Source: Streptosporangiaceae bacterium (GTDB lineage: Bacteria > Actinomycetota > Actinomycetes > Streptosporangiales > Streptosporangiaceae). Taken from it: a stretch of 53,465 nt of DNA. This document shows positions 45,278 through 53,465 of the stretch, in pieces (position 1 is the first letter of the stretch; every line of letters begins with the position of its first letter). The DNA is taken from assembly GCA_030041135.1 (NCBI GenBank), contig JASHOL010000328.1, positions 1 to 53,465 of the forward strand, given 5' to 3'. The notes beneath the pieces were generated by a model. It was not told where the DNA came from. It did no database searches and was given only the letters and a program-made list of their open reading frames with translations. A program made the translations under genes and the position numbers.

Positions 45278-47337
45278 CGGCCCTAGCCCCGGCAGCCGAC
45301 CAGGGATCCGACGACGCAGTCCGACCTACGCTGCGCGTCACCGACCTGGACGTCACCTACCGAGTCAGGGGTCAGAGCCGGCTCGCGCTCAGGAGCGTCT
45401 CGTTCGAGATCGGCCGGAACGAGTCTTACGGGCTGGTCGGCGAGTCGGGCTCGGGCAAGACGACGGTGGCGCTGGCGCTGACCAGGTACCTGCCCCGCAA
45501 CGGCCAGGTGAGCGCCGGCTCGATCCGAATTGACGGCGCGGACCCGATGCGGATGGGCGCACGCGAGCTGCGGAATCTGCGCGCGCACACGGTCTCGATG
45601 GTCTACCAGGAGCCAGGCAAGGCCCTTAATCCGTCCATACGGGTCGGCAGGCAGGTCGCCGAGGTGTATGAGATAGCGGGCCTGAGCCGAGCCGACGCCA
45701 CCGAGCGGGCCGGCGAGATGCTGGGCAAGGTTCAGATCCCTGACCCGAAGCGCGTGATGGAACGGTATCCGCACGAGTTGTCGGGCGGGATGGCCCAGCG
45801 GGTCGTGATCGCGATGGCCATAGCGGCCGAGCCGACGCTGCTGATCCTCGATGAGCCGACGACCGCACTCGACGCCACGGTAGAGGCGGAAGTCCTCGAC
45901 CTGATCGCCAGCCTGCGGGCCCAGCTGAATACCTCGGTGCTGTTCATCAGCCACAACCTGGCCGTCATCGCACAGATGTGTGAGCGGGTCGGCGTGCTGT
46001 ATGCGGGCGAACTGGTGGAGGAGGGACCCGCGAGCCAGCTCTTCGCCGAGCCGCGGCACCCCTACACCGTCGGGCTGCTGCGCTGCATACCCCGGCGCGG
46101 CCAGCGCAAGGATCACGGTCGGCTGGACTCGATCCCCGGCTTCCTGCCCCAGCCGGATGACAAGCTTCCCGGCTGCATATTCGCACCGCGCTGCCCCATC
46201 GCGGAGGAGCAGTGCCGTCAGGCTCCGCCGCCGGCATTCAGCACCGGCGAGCGGCGTACATCCCGCTGCTACCGGCACGAGCACACCGCCGACCTGCCAC
46301 GCAACACGCCCATCGACGTGGAGCTGCGGTCGGGCCAACAGCCAGGGAGCGATCCGGTCATCACCCTCCGCGACCTGTCGAAGACCTTCAGCCCGCAGGG
46401 CGGGCCGGTGCAGGCGCTGCGCGCGGTCAGCCTGGAGGTCCAGCGCGGCGAGACGCTCGGGCTCGTGGGAGAGTCCGGCAGCGGCAAGACCACGCTCGCG
46501 CGGGTCCTGCTCGGCCTGACCAGCCCGGATCCCGGCGCCAGCGTGGAACTGTCCGGCCAGCCGGTCGCGGGGGACGCCGCTCACCGCACCCGCGAGCAAC
46601 TGCAGGCCTTGCAGATAGTCTTCCAGAATCCGGATTCGGCGCTGAACCGTCGGCACACGGTGCGGCAGCTCATCAGCAGGCCGCTGACCAAACTCGCCGG
46701 GCTGTCAGGCGCGCGGCTGCGGGAACGGCTCATGGACCTGGTCAGGTCGGTCCGCCTGGAAGAGCGGCACCTGGCGCTGCGGCCTCGGCAGCTATCCGGC
46801 GGCCTCAAGCAGCGGGTGGCCATCGCCCGCGCCTTCGGCGGCGGTCCGGCGATCGTGGTGTGCGACGAGCCGACCTCGGCCCTGGATGTTTCGGTACAGG
46901 CGGCCATCCTCAACCTGCTCGCCGACCTGCAGGCCAAGGAGCAGGTGACCTATCTGTTCATCTCGCACGACCTCGGGCTCGTGCGCTACCTGTCCGACCG
47001 GATCGTCGTGCTGTACCTCGGCCGGGTCATGGAGGTCGGGCCGGCGGAGCGAGTGTTCAGCGGACCGCATCACCCCTACACCGAGGCCCTCTTGTCCGCG
47101 GTACCGAGCCTGGACGGCACTCGCCGCAACAGGATCCGGCTGTCCGGCGAGATCCCGTCGGCCGCCGACCCGCCGTCGGGATGCGTGTTCCATACCCGCT
47201 GCCCACGCCGGCTGTCCTCGGGCATCTGCGAGTCGACCGAGCCGCCGCTGGCCGAAGCCGAGCCCGGTCACCTGATCAGCTGCCACATACCTATCGATCA
47301 GCTCATGAGTTTGCAGGGCGCGGGGGTCGTGTCGTGA
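45274..47337 (+). CDS. Fused two-domain ABC ATPase (DppD-DppF type)
   Basis: A 687-residue protein with two complete nucleotide-binding domains in one chain. Domain 1 (about 20-325): Walker A GESGSGKTT, signature LSGGMAQR, Walker B LLILDEPTTALD, and a C-terminal Cys set GCIFAPRC-EEQC. Domain 2 (about 360-675): Walker A GESGSGKTT, signature LSGGLKQR, Walker B IVVCDEPTSALD and GCVFHTRC-GIC. The Cys-rich tails are typical of Opp/Dpp ATPases, where they may carry an Fe-S centre. Usually DppD and DppF are separate genes; fusion guarantees a heterodimer. It energises the two permeases encoded just before it. Confidence 0.95.
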   Translation: MTALAPAADQGSDDAVRPTLRVTDLDVTYRVRGQSRLALRSVSFEIGRNESYGLVGESGSGKTTVALALTRYLPRNGQVSAGSIRIDGADPMRMGARELRNLRAHTVSMVYQEPGKALNPSIRVGRQVAEVYEIAGLSRADATERAGEMLGKVQIPDPKRVMERYPHELSGGMAQRVVIAMAIAAEPTLLILDEPTTALDATVEAEVLDLIASLRAQLNTSVLFISHNLAVIAQMCERVGVLYAGELVEEGPASQLFAEPRHPYTVGLLRCIPRRGQRKDHGRLDSIPGFLPQPDDKLPGCIFAPRCPIAEEQCRQAPPPAFSTGERRTSRCYRHEHTADLPRNTPIDVELRSGQQPGSDPVITLRDLSKTFSPQGGPVQALRAVSLEVQRGETLGLVGESGSGKTTLARVLLGLTSPDPGASVELSGQPVAGDAAHRTREQLQALQIVFQNPDSALNRRHTVRQLISRPLTKLAGLSGARLRERLMDLVRSVRLEERHLALRPRQLSGGLKQRVAIARAFGGGPAIVVCDEPTSALDVSVQAAILNLLADLQAKEQVTYLFISHDLGLVRYLSDRIVVLYLGRVMEVGPAERVFSGPHHPYTEALLSAVPSLDGTRRNRIRLSGEIPSAADPPSGCVFHTRCPRRLSSGICESTEPPLAEAEPGHLISCHIPIDQLMSLQGAGVVS

Positions 47338-47421
47338 CGCGGCAGCCGCCCTGGCCTGCTTTCCGTTTCATTCGAACCGGCGGCGTGCGCGCGGCCGGAT
47401 GGAGGTTCCGAGGAGGACCCC

Positions 47422-49110
47422 ATGACCGAATATAAGGATCGGCTCAGCCGCTTGCGCGGGGGCCAGAACGAGATCGCCAACCATGTCATCGACGAGTTCG
47501 TGGCTGGCCGTCTCTCCCGCCGGGAACTGCTGCGCCGCGGCGCTCTCGTCGGCATCTCGGCGCCCGTCCTCGGCGGCATCCTCGCTGCGTGCGGCTCGTC
47601 GAGCCCTACCCCGAGCACTTCGAAGACAACGTCGGGCCTGTCCAACGAAACGATCAACGTCGGCATCGTCACCCCGGCCGGCGCCATCAACCCGATCACG
47701 ATCGATGACCAGGGCGGCCTCGACATGCTCGGTCAGACCGGCGAGTACCTGACGTTCTCCGATCAGACCCTGACGCTGCGGCCGCAGCTGGCGACAAGCT
47801 GGTCGTCCAACGCCAGCGCGGACGTGTGGACCTTCAACATCCGCCAGGGCGTCAAGTTCAGCAACGGCCAGTCGCTTACCGCCGACGACGTCGTGTACAC
47901 GTATCAGCTGCAGTCGAGCACCAAGACCGGCGGGAACGCGCTGTCGGCCCTGGGCGGAGTGCTTGATCCATCCGGAGTCGTCAAGACCGGCGACTACACG
48001 GTGGAGTTCCACCTGGAGGCGCCAAACGGCAACTTCCCGTATCTGACGTCCTCGGACAACTACAACATGATCATCCTGCCTAACGGCTACGACCCGGCTA
48101 AGTGGCAGAGCTCGTTCATCGGCACCGGGCCGTTCGTGATGAAGACCTATACGGTCAACACGGGGGCGACCTTCGTCCGTAACGACAATTACTGGGGTCC
48201 GAAGGCAAAACCGGCCGGCACCAACTTCACCTTCTACGCCAGCCAGACGCCTGGTATCAGCGCGCTCGCCAGCGGGGCGATCGACGTGCTCGGGCAGTTC
48301 ACGGTGACCGGCGGGGAGGAGTTGCTGTCGGGCGGCTATAACGTGATCAAGCTGAAGTCCAGCGCCCATCGCGAGCTGTCCATGCGCTGCGACATGGCTC
48401 CGTTCACCGATCCCAGGGTCCGCCAGGCCATCGCGCTGACGCTCAACCGGCCGGATATCATCACCGCGCTATTCAAGGGCTACGCCGACCTCGGCAACGA
48501 CAGCCCGTTCGCCCCGGTCTTCCCGTCCACCAACACGAGCGTGCCCCAGCGCGTGCAGGACATCGCGCAGGCGAAGTCGCTGCTATCGGCGGCCGGGCAC
48601 GCGAGCGGGTTCTCAACCCAGCTCATCGGCGTCGACTTGCTGGAGATCCCGGACTACGCGCAGATCGTCGCGCAGGCGGCCAAGGCCATCGGCGTGACCA
48701 TTAACGTCAAGATCGAGTCGTCTTCGGTGTACTACGGCAAGGCTACGTTCGGTAACTCGGACTGGCTCGACGCGACCATGAGCCTGGTCGACTACGGTCA
48801 CCGCAGCGTGCCGAACGTGTTCCTCACCGCGCCGCTGCAGACAATCAATGCCAAGACCGGCAGCGGGTCGTGGAACGCGGCCCACTTCAACAACTCCGAC
48901 TACGACAAGCTTTCCGCGCAGTACATCGCGGCCGTCGACCTGGGCACGCAGCGCACGCTGGCCGGCCAGATCGAGACGCTGCTGCTGTCGGAGACGCCGA
49001 TCATCTTCGCCTACTTCTACAACTACCTGACGGCCACCGCGAAGACGGTCACCGGCGCCTACCCGACAGCGATCGGGCACATCTTCCTCTACAACGCCAC
49101 GAAGAGCTGA
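47422..49110 (+). CDS. Extracellular solute-binding lipoprotein, family 5 (peptide/nickel type)
   Basis: A 562-residue binding protein of the importer. The N-terminus has SRRELLRRGALVGISAPVLG, a twin-arginine-like signal (RR pairs before the hydrophobic stretch), and the lipobox ILAAC with Cys at about residue 57, so it is anchored to the outer face of the membrane. The SBP_bac_5 domain (about 100-480) includes LATSWSSNASADVWTFNIRQ and GVKFSNGQSLTADDVVYTYQ, plus FIGTGPFVMKTYT and MRCDMAPFTDPRVRQAIALT. ATG 47422 is preceded by AGGAGGA. The unusual 50-residue segment before the signal (EYKDRLSRLRGGQNEIANHV) is amphipathic. The ligand is unknown; family members bind peptides, sugars, opines or nickel. 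Confidence 0.94.
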   Translation: MTEYKDRLSRLRGGQNEIANHVIDEFVAGRLSRRELLRRGALVGISAPVLGGILAACGSSSPTPSTSKTTSGLSNETINVGIVTPAGAINPITIDDQGGLDMLGQTGEYLTFSDQTLTLRPQLATSWSSNASADVWTFNIRQGVKFSNGQSLTADDVVYTYQLQSSTKTGGNALSALGGVLDPSGVVKTGDYTVEFHLEAPNGNFPYLTSSDNYNMIILPNGYDPAKWQSSFIGTGPFVMKTYTVNTGATFVRNDNYWGPKAKPAGTNFTFYASQTPGISALASGAIDVLGQFTVTGGEELLSGGYNVIKLKSSAHRELSMRCDMAPFTDPRVRQAIALTLNRPDIITALFKGYADLGNDSPFAPVFPSTNTSVPQRVQDIAQAKSLLSAAGHASGFSTQLIGVDLLEIPDYAQIVAQAAKAIGVTINVKIESSSVYYGKATFGNSDWLDATMSLVDYGHRSVPNVFLTAPLQTINAKTGSGSWNAAHFNNSDYDKLSAQYIAAVDLGTQRTLAGQIETLLLSETPIIFAYFYNYLTATAKTVTGAYPTAIGHIFLYNATKS

Positions 49111-49122
49111 CGCCACTGGCCC

Positions 49123-49190
49123 ATCCCGGCGGGCCCATCCCGGCCGTCCCGAGCCGCGGGATCGGGCCGCCGGGATCGGGCCGCCGGGAT
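49123..49190 (+). terminator. Long imperfect stem-loop with a 14-base tandem repeat downstream of the importer
   Basis: Arms 49123-49144 and 49169-49190 pair over 22 bases; the outer eight and inner eight are perfect (ATCCCGGC/GCCGGGAT) and the central six nearly so. The right arm lies in a tandem repeat of CGGGATCGGGCCGC (49157-49170, 49171-49184, then a partial copy). It lies 12 bases after the stop of the binding-protein gene, so termination or RNA protection is likely. Confidence 0.55.
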
Positions 49191-49339
49191 TAAGCCTTCC
49201 CGGCTCAAGGCCCACCTGACCCCGTACCCTGGCTGGCGGTACCGTCTCGGTTGGACGACCCCCCGCACCCCGCAGGCGGGCGCGCGGGCCGCGTGACCGG
49301 GTCGGACCAGGCAAGGCTCGACGTTAGGCTTCTAGGCAC

Positions 49340-50110
49340 ATGTCATCAGCAGGTGAGTCTCCCCAACCGCATCCGGCCACGGCCGTGACGGCGGGGCGGC
49401 TGGACGGTGGGCCGACCGCGCACCCGATCGGGCATCAGCACCGGGACGTGTCGGGGGGCTGGCTGCGCCCTGCCGTCTTCGGCGCCATGGACGGCCTGAT
49501 TACGAATGTCTCGCTGATCTCAGGCGTGGGTGGTGGCGGCCTGACCAGGCACTCGATCGTCCTCACCGGCCTGGCCGGGCTGGCGGCCGGAGCTTTCTCA
49601 ATGGCCACCGGCGAGTACGTTTCGGTCTCGTCACAGAACGATCTGGTCGGGGCCGAGGTCGAGAAGGAGCGGCTCGAACTCGAGACCAACGCCGAGGAGG
49701 AGCGGCGTGAGCTGACGGCCATGTACCGGATGCGCGGCGTCGACGCCGACGTCGCCGACAAGTTCGTCAGGCAGCTCTCGCGCCACCCCGAGGAAGCACT
49801 GCGCGTGCATGTCCGCGAGGAACTCGGCGTCGACCATCGGGACTTGCCTTCGCCGTACACCGCGGCGGCGGCGTCACTGCTCACGTTCGCCGGCGGCGCG
49901 CTGATCCCGCTGCTGCCGTACCTGGTCGGTTTCTCCTCGCTGGCGGCAGCGCTGATCATCGCCGCCGTGGCCGCCTTCGTCGGCGGCGGCGTGGTTGCCA
50001 AGATCACGAACCGGCCGTTCTGGCGCGGCGCCGTCCGGCAGTTGCTCCTGGCCGCCGGCGCCGCCGGGCTGACCTACGTGATCGGCCTGCTCGTGTCGGG
50101 CCGCGCTTGA
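49340..50110 (+). CDS. VIT family (Ccc1/VIT1-like) metal transporter
   Basis: A 256-residue membrane protein. Ferritin-like-free VIT type: after a polar tail with HQHRDVSGGWLRPAVFGAMD, the first pair of membrane helices (DGLITNVSLISGVGGGGL, then GLAGLAAGAFSMATGEYVSV, about 50-95) contains the GEYVSVSSQND signature that precedes the cytosolic metal-binding loop with multiple Glu (EVEKERLELETNAEEERREL). Three more helices (about 172-192, 195-215 and 235-253) end the protein. VIT proteins move iron or manganese out of the cytosol. A TAGGCT box sits nine bases before the ATG, suggesting a very short leader. Confidence 0.93.
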   Translation: MSSAGESPQPHPATAVTAGRLDGGPTAHPIGHQHRDVSGGWLRPAVFGAMDGLITNVSLISGVGGGGLTRHSIVLTGLAGLAAGAFSMATGEYVSVSSQNDLVGAEVEKERLELETNAEEERRELTAMYRMRGVDADVADKFVRQLSRHPEEALRVHVREELGVDHRDLPSPYTAAAASLLTFAGGALIPLLPYLVGFSSLAAALIIAAVAAFVGGGVVAKITNRPFWRGAVRQLLLAAGAAGLTYVIGLLVSGRA

Positions 50111-50160
50111 GCTGCGCCGGGAACCACCAGGCAGCGGAGACCGCCCCCAGGTCAGCGCCG

Positions 50161-51195
50161 CTACCAGGCATCGGGACCGAAGGAGTCCCCCGCGTTCTCG
50201 CCCGATGCCGTGAGCAGGTCCAAGTCGGCATCGACCATCATGGCGACCAGTTCCTCGAAGCCGATTTTCGGCTCCCAGCCGAGTTCGTCCCGTGCCCTGG
50301 CCGAGTCCGCGCACAGATGGTCCACCTCGGCGGGCCGGATGAACGAGGCGTCGGTGACGACGTGCTCGCGCCAGTCGAGCCCGGCCGAGCCGAATGCGCA
50401 CTCGACCAGTTCCTGCACCGAGTGCGTCTCGCCCGTGCCGATGACGTAGTCGGCGGGCTCATCCCGGCTCAGCATCAGCTGCATGGCCCGGACATAGTCG
50501 CCGGCGAATCCCCAGTCCCTGCGGGCGTGCAGATTCCCCAGCCGCAGCTGTCGCTCGTAGCCGAGCTTGATCTTCGCGACGCCGAGCGACACCTTCCGAG
50601 GCAGGAACTCCGTGCCACGGCGCGGTGACTCATGGTTGAACAGGATGCCGGACACCGCGAACATCCCGTAGGACTCGCGGTAGTTCTGCGTCAGCAGGTG
50701 CGCATACACCTTCGCGACGCCGTAAGGGCTACGCGGGTGGAAGGCGGTTAGCTCGTTCTGCGGCGACTCGGTGACCTGCCCGAACATCTCCGAGGTGGAG
50801 GCCTGGTAGAACCGGATCTGGCCCCGGCCTGGGCTGCGCGACGCGCTGATGCCGCTGCAGACTCTGATTGCTTCGAGCACCCGCAGGACTCCGAGGCCGG
50901 TCACCTCGCCGGTCAGCTCGGCTTGCTGCCAGGACATCGGCACGTAAGAAATGGCAGCCAGGTTGTAGACCTCGTCCGGCTGCACCCGCTCGACGGCCGA
51001 GATAAGACTGCCCTGGTCCAGCAGGTCGCCACGGACAAGCCGGATGTCGCCGAGGCGCTGGCGGAGTTGGTGAACCCGCGGGTTCGCCTGCCCGCGGATC
51101 ATGCCCCATACCTCGTATCCAAGATCGTGCAGGTGCTCGGCCAGGTAGGATCCGTCCTGCCCGGTGATCCCTGTGATCAGCGCACGTTGTGTCAG
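50161..51195 (-). CDS. gmd: GDP-mannose 4,6-dehydratase with apparent CTG start
   Basis: A 344-residue short-chain dehydratase/epimerase converting GDP-D-mannose to GDP-4-keto-6-deoxymannose, precursor of fucose, rhamnose or perosamine types. The Rossmann motif ITGITGQDGSYLAEHL, YNLAAISYVPMSW, STSEMFGQV with the catalytic Ser/Thr, SPYGVAKVYAH with YxxxK, and FNHESPRRGTEFLPRK identify it. Only the codons between an in-frame TAG (51211-51213) and the Rossmann motif can start it, and none is ATG, GTG or TTG; CTG 51195 is five bases after GGAGG and gives MTQRALITG, the expected family N-terminus. Conventional calling begins at ATG 51102 and would remove the NAD site. It is divergent from the GT4 gene. 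Confidence 0.92.
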   Translation of the reverse strand: MTQRALITGITGQDGSYLAEHLHDLGYEVWGMIRGQANPRVHQLRQRLGDIRLVRGDLLDQGSLISAVERVQPDEVYNLAAISYVPMSWQQAELTGEVTGLGVLRVLEAIRVCSGISASRSPGRGQIRFYQASTSEMFGQVTESPQNELTAFHPRSPYGVAKVYAHLLTQNYRESYGMFAVSGILFNHESPRRGTEFLPRKVSLGVAKIKLGYERQLRLGNLHARRDWGFAGDYVRAMQLMLSRDEPADYVIGTGETHSVQELVECAFGSAGLDWREHVVTDASFIRPAEVDHLCADSARARDELGWEPKIGFEELVAMMVDADLDLLTASGENAGDSFGPDAW

Positions 51196-51379
51196 TTGAG
51201 CCTCCGTGTTCTACCTACGTCGCGGCAGCTTACAGACACAACTGAAGCTAAGACAGGCCGGCTTACGAGTGGGGCGAAAGGGCATGCAAGTTACCACCTT
51301 GATAATGTTCGCTGCCTAGGAGGTCACGCGGGTCGCCCGTCGCCGGGCAGCCGGCGCGCACAAGGAGGCCAGAACCTGC

Positions 51380-52717
51380 GTGAGCACCGAAGCAGCTGAA
51401 GGGCAGGCGCCCGGCGCCGCCGCCGAGCGCGGTGCGGGAGCCGGCCAGCCGTCCGATGGTCCGCTCCGGGTCGCGTTGCTGTCCTACCGGAGCAAGCCGC
51501 ACTGTGGTGGGCAAGGCATCTACCTGCGCCACGTATCCAGGGAGCTGGCCGCGCTCGGGCATCACGTCGAGGTCTTCTCCGGCCAGCCCTATCCCGAGCT
51601 TGAGCCTGGCCCGGTGCTGCGGGCGCTTCCAAGCCTTGACCTGTACCGGGACGAGGATCCGTTCCGAACTCCTGGCCTGCGTGAGTACCGGAACTGGATC
51701 GATGTGCTCGAGGTGGCCACGATGTGGACGGGCGCGTTCCCCGAACCGCGGACGTTCGGCATCAGGGCGGCCCGGGCGCTGCGCGAACGAGTGGCCGACT
51801 TCGACGTCGTGCACGACAACCAGGTACTAGCCAGCGGCATGCTGCGCATCGCGCGGATGCTGCCGCTGGTGACGAGCATCCATCACCCGATCAGCGTGGA
51901 CCGCAGGATCGAGCTGAAGGCCGCGCACGGCTTCTCCCGGCTGAGCAAGCGCCGCTGGTACTCGTTCGTCCGGATGCAGGCCAGGGTGGCCCGCAACGTC
52001 GGCCCGATCATGACGGGGTCGGAGTCGTCCAGGGCCGACATCCTCCGCGACTTCAAGGTGCCGCCCGAGAACGTTCAGGTCGTGCCACTGGGAGTGGATA
52101 CACGGCTGTTCCACCCGCGCCCCGAGCCGCGCGTTCCGGGTCGCGTGGTCGCCGTCGCCAGCGCCGACTCGCCGGTCAAGGGAGTCGCGACCTTGCTGCG
52201 CGCCTACGCGAAGCTGATCACCGACCGCGACGCCGAGCTCACCCTGGTCAGCAAGCTGACGCCGGACGGACCGACGGCCAGGCTGCTGGCCGACCTGGAG
52301 CTGGGCACTAGGGTGAGGTTCGTCAGCGGGATCAGCGACGGGGATCTCGCCACGCTCCTGGCCAGCGCCGAGATAGCCGTGGTGCCGTCGTTGTACGAAG
52401 GGTTCTCGCTGCCCGCGGTCGAGCACATGGCGTCCGGCACGCCGCTTGTCGCCAGCCGGACCGGCGCGGTGCCGGAAGTCGTCGGCGACGCCGCGATGCT
52501 GGTCAAGCCGGGGGACCCGGAGGAACTGGCGGCCGCGCTGCGCGGGCTGCTGGATTCACCGGCCGAGCGGGCGAGGCTATCGGCCGCGGCGCTGGAACGC
52601 GTGGCCGAGCGGTTCGCCTGGACGGCCGTCGCCAAGGCCACTGTGGCGCAATACCGGCGCGCGATCGCGGCGAGGGCCGCGGCGCGAACGGGTGGTGCCG
52701 GGACGACGCCGTGCTAA
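51380..52717 (+). CDS. Family 4 glycosyltransferase
   Basis: A 445-residue GT-B fold retaining glycosyltransferase. The N-terminal domain begins at about residue 28 with VALLSYRSKPHCGGQGIYLR, the acceptor-side Gly-rich loop, and LPLVTSIHHPISVDRRIELK lies in the middle. The C-terminal domain has GSESSRADILRDF, VVPLGVDTRLFHPRP, and the nucleotide-sugar motif LYEGFSLPAVEHMASGTPLV (about 340-359), including the E-x7-E pattern. The N-terminal 27 residues are Ala/Gly-rich and disordered. GTG 51380 has AAGGAGG upstream at 11 bases. It overlaps the methyltransferase start by seven bases and is divergent from gmd, so the three probably act in extracellular-polysaccharide or glycolipid assembly. Confidence 0.94.
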   Translation: MSTEAAEGQAPGAAAERGAGAGQPSDGPLRVALLSYRSKPHCGGQGIYLRHVSRELAALGHHVEVFSGQPYPELEPGPVLRALPSLDLYRDEDPFRTPGLREYRNWIDVLEVATMWTGAFPEPRTFGIRAARALRERVADFDVVHDNQVLASGMLRIARMLPLVTSIHHPISVDRRIELKAAHGFSRLSKRRWYSFVRMQARVARNVGPIMTGSESSRADILRDFKVPPENVQVVPLGVDTRLFHPRPEPRVPGRVVAVASADSPVKGVATLLRAYAKLITDRDAELTLVSKLTPDGPTARLLADLELGTRVRFVSGISDGDLATLLASAEIAVVPSLYEGFSLPAVEHMASGTPLVASRTGAVPEVVGDAAMLVKPGDPEELAAALRGLLDSPAERARLSAAALERVAERFAWTAVAKATVAQYRRAIAARAAARTGGAGTTPC

Positions 52718-53465
52718 CCGTCGACTTTGCCCGGCTGCCGATCAGCCCGGGTGCGCGCGTGCTCGATCTCGGGTGCGGCGCCGGCCGGCACGCGTTCGAG
52801 GCTGCGCGGCGCGGCGGGCGGGTTATCGCGCTCGACACCGACCGCAGGGAACTCGACCGGGTTGCGGCGGTCGCGGCCGCGATGGGCGAGGCCGGCGAGA
52901 TCCCGGCCGGGGCGTCCATCCGCACCGCGGCCGGTGACGCCACCGCCATGCCGTTCGAGGACGGCGCGTTCGACATCGTGATCGCATCCGAGGTGATCGA
53001 GCACATCCGGACCGACCAGGCCGCGCTCGGCGAGGTGGCGCGCGTGCTGCGGCCCGGCGGCATGGCTGCGGTCACGGTACCGGCCTGGCTCCCCGAGCGG
53101 ATCTGCTGGCTGCTGTCGGACGACTACCACAACGTGCCCGGCGGGCACGTGCGCATCTTTACCCAGCACGAACTGGAGACCAAGCTCAGCCGGGCCGGGC
53201 TGCGCGTGGGCGGGCACCACCGCGCCCATGCGCTGCACTCGCCATACTGGTGGCTCAAGTGCGCGGTCGGCGTGCGCGACGACGATCACCCGCTTGCCAG
53301 CGCCTATCACAAGCTGCTGGTCTGGGACATCATGCGCAAGCCCGCGCTCACCCGGCTGGCCGACCAGGCACTGAACCCACTGATCGGCAAGAGCCTGATC
53401 GTCTACGCCGACAAGCCGCAGGCGCCCGCGCCGGCACGCGCAGGCGGCGGCACCGCGCCCGCAGG
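52711..53465 (+). CDS. Class I SAM-dependent methyltransferase, C-terminus cut by window edge
   Basis: At least 251 residues, open at the window end. The SAM-binding signature VLDLGCGAGRHAFEAARRG lies near residues 17-35, the acidic ribose contact in VIALDTDRRELD, then GDATAMPFEDGAFDIVIASE, and VLRPGGMAAVTVP marks the post-core strand. The second half (FTQHELETKLSRAGLRVGGH, HSPYWWLKCAVGV) resembles methyltransferases next to glycosyltransferases in polysaccharide loci. GTG 52711 overlaps the stop of the GT4 gene by seven bases (GTGCTAA), showing coupled translation. It probably methylates a sugar or lipid of the product of the neighbouring GT4; this is inference. Confidence 0.9.
   Translation, partial: MLTVDFARLPISPGARVLDLGCGAGRHAFEAARRGGRVIALDTDRRELDRVAAVAAAMGEAGEIPAGASIRTAAGDATAMPFEDGAFDIVIASEVIEHIRTDQAALGEVARVLRPGGMAAVTVPAWLPERICWLLSDDYHNVPGGHVRIFTQHELETKLSRAGLRVGGHHRAHALHSPYWWLKCAVGVRDDDHPLASAYHKLLVWDIMRKPALTRLADQALNPLIGKSLIVYADKPQAPAPARAGGGTAPA

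Overview
The window is high-GC DNA with typical actinomycete features: frequent GTG/TTG starts, TAGGCT-type -10 boxes, several apparently leaderless genes, a BldC-type regulator, a complete GlgE alpha-glucan cluster and two LytR-CpsA-Psr (LCP) wall-polymer enzymes. It fits the filamentous, sporulating Actinomycetes (Streptosporangiales-like or relatives), but no rRNA or marker gene is present to fix the genus. I see no tRNA, rRNA, CRISPR array, intact insertion sequence or prophage. The first gene (kinase) and the last (methyltransferase) are cut by the window edges.

Layout. 1-3.7 kb: Ser/Thr kinase, small conserved protein, enoyl-CoA hydratase, then a divergent pair (Cys-rich protein / HTH regulator) sharing a control region with five TGCGAAG-type repeats. 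3.9-6.7 kb: cellulose-synthase-like glycosyltransferase, a decayed membrane glycosyltransferase, strong hairpins, bldC. 7.1-18.4 kb: glgP divergent from glgE-treS-(SRPBCC)-mak-glgB, that is trehalose to maltose to maltose-1-phosphate to alpha-glucan, plus phosphorolysis. 18.4-25.9 kb: mostly single genes (membrane protein, phosphodiesterase, DinB protein, Nudix-NYN fusion, SppA, flavin reductase, TPM-related helical protein) with two regulator remnants and two small ORFs. 26-35 kb: two LCP proteins, DUF6542, DUF1203, a NarL-type two-component system, hutI and DUF5519. 35-43 kb: a long minus-strand run, fae - MR/MLE enolase - beta-hydroxyacid dehydrogenase - iron alcohol dehydrogenase - hutU - M20 amidohydrolase - hutF, mostly joined by 4-base overlaps. 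43-49 kb: a divergent Dpp/Opp-type importer. 49-53.5 kb: VIT-family protein, GDP-mannose dehydratase with an apparent CTG start, glycosyltransferase, methyltransferase.

Working together: the GlgE genes form one metabolic module. The importer and the fae-led run share a promoter region and probably serve one catabolic programme in which a formaldehyde-handling protein sits upstream of HutF-type urocanate degradation; the substrate is unknown. The most unusual regulatory structure is the 2.6-3.7 kb divergent pair, where two copies of the repeat fill the -35/-10 spacer of one promoter and another overlaps the ribosome site of the regulator.
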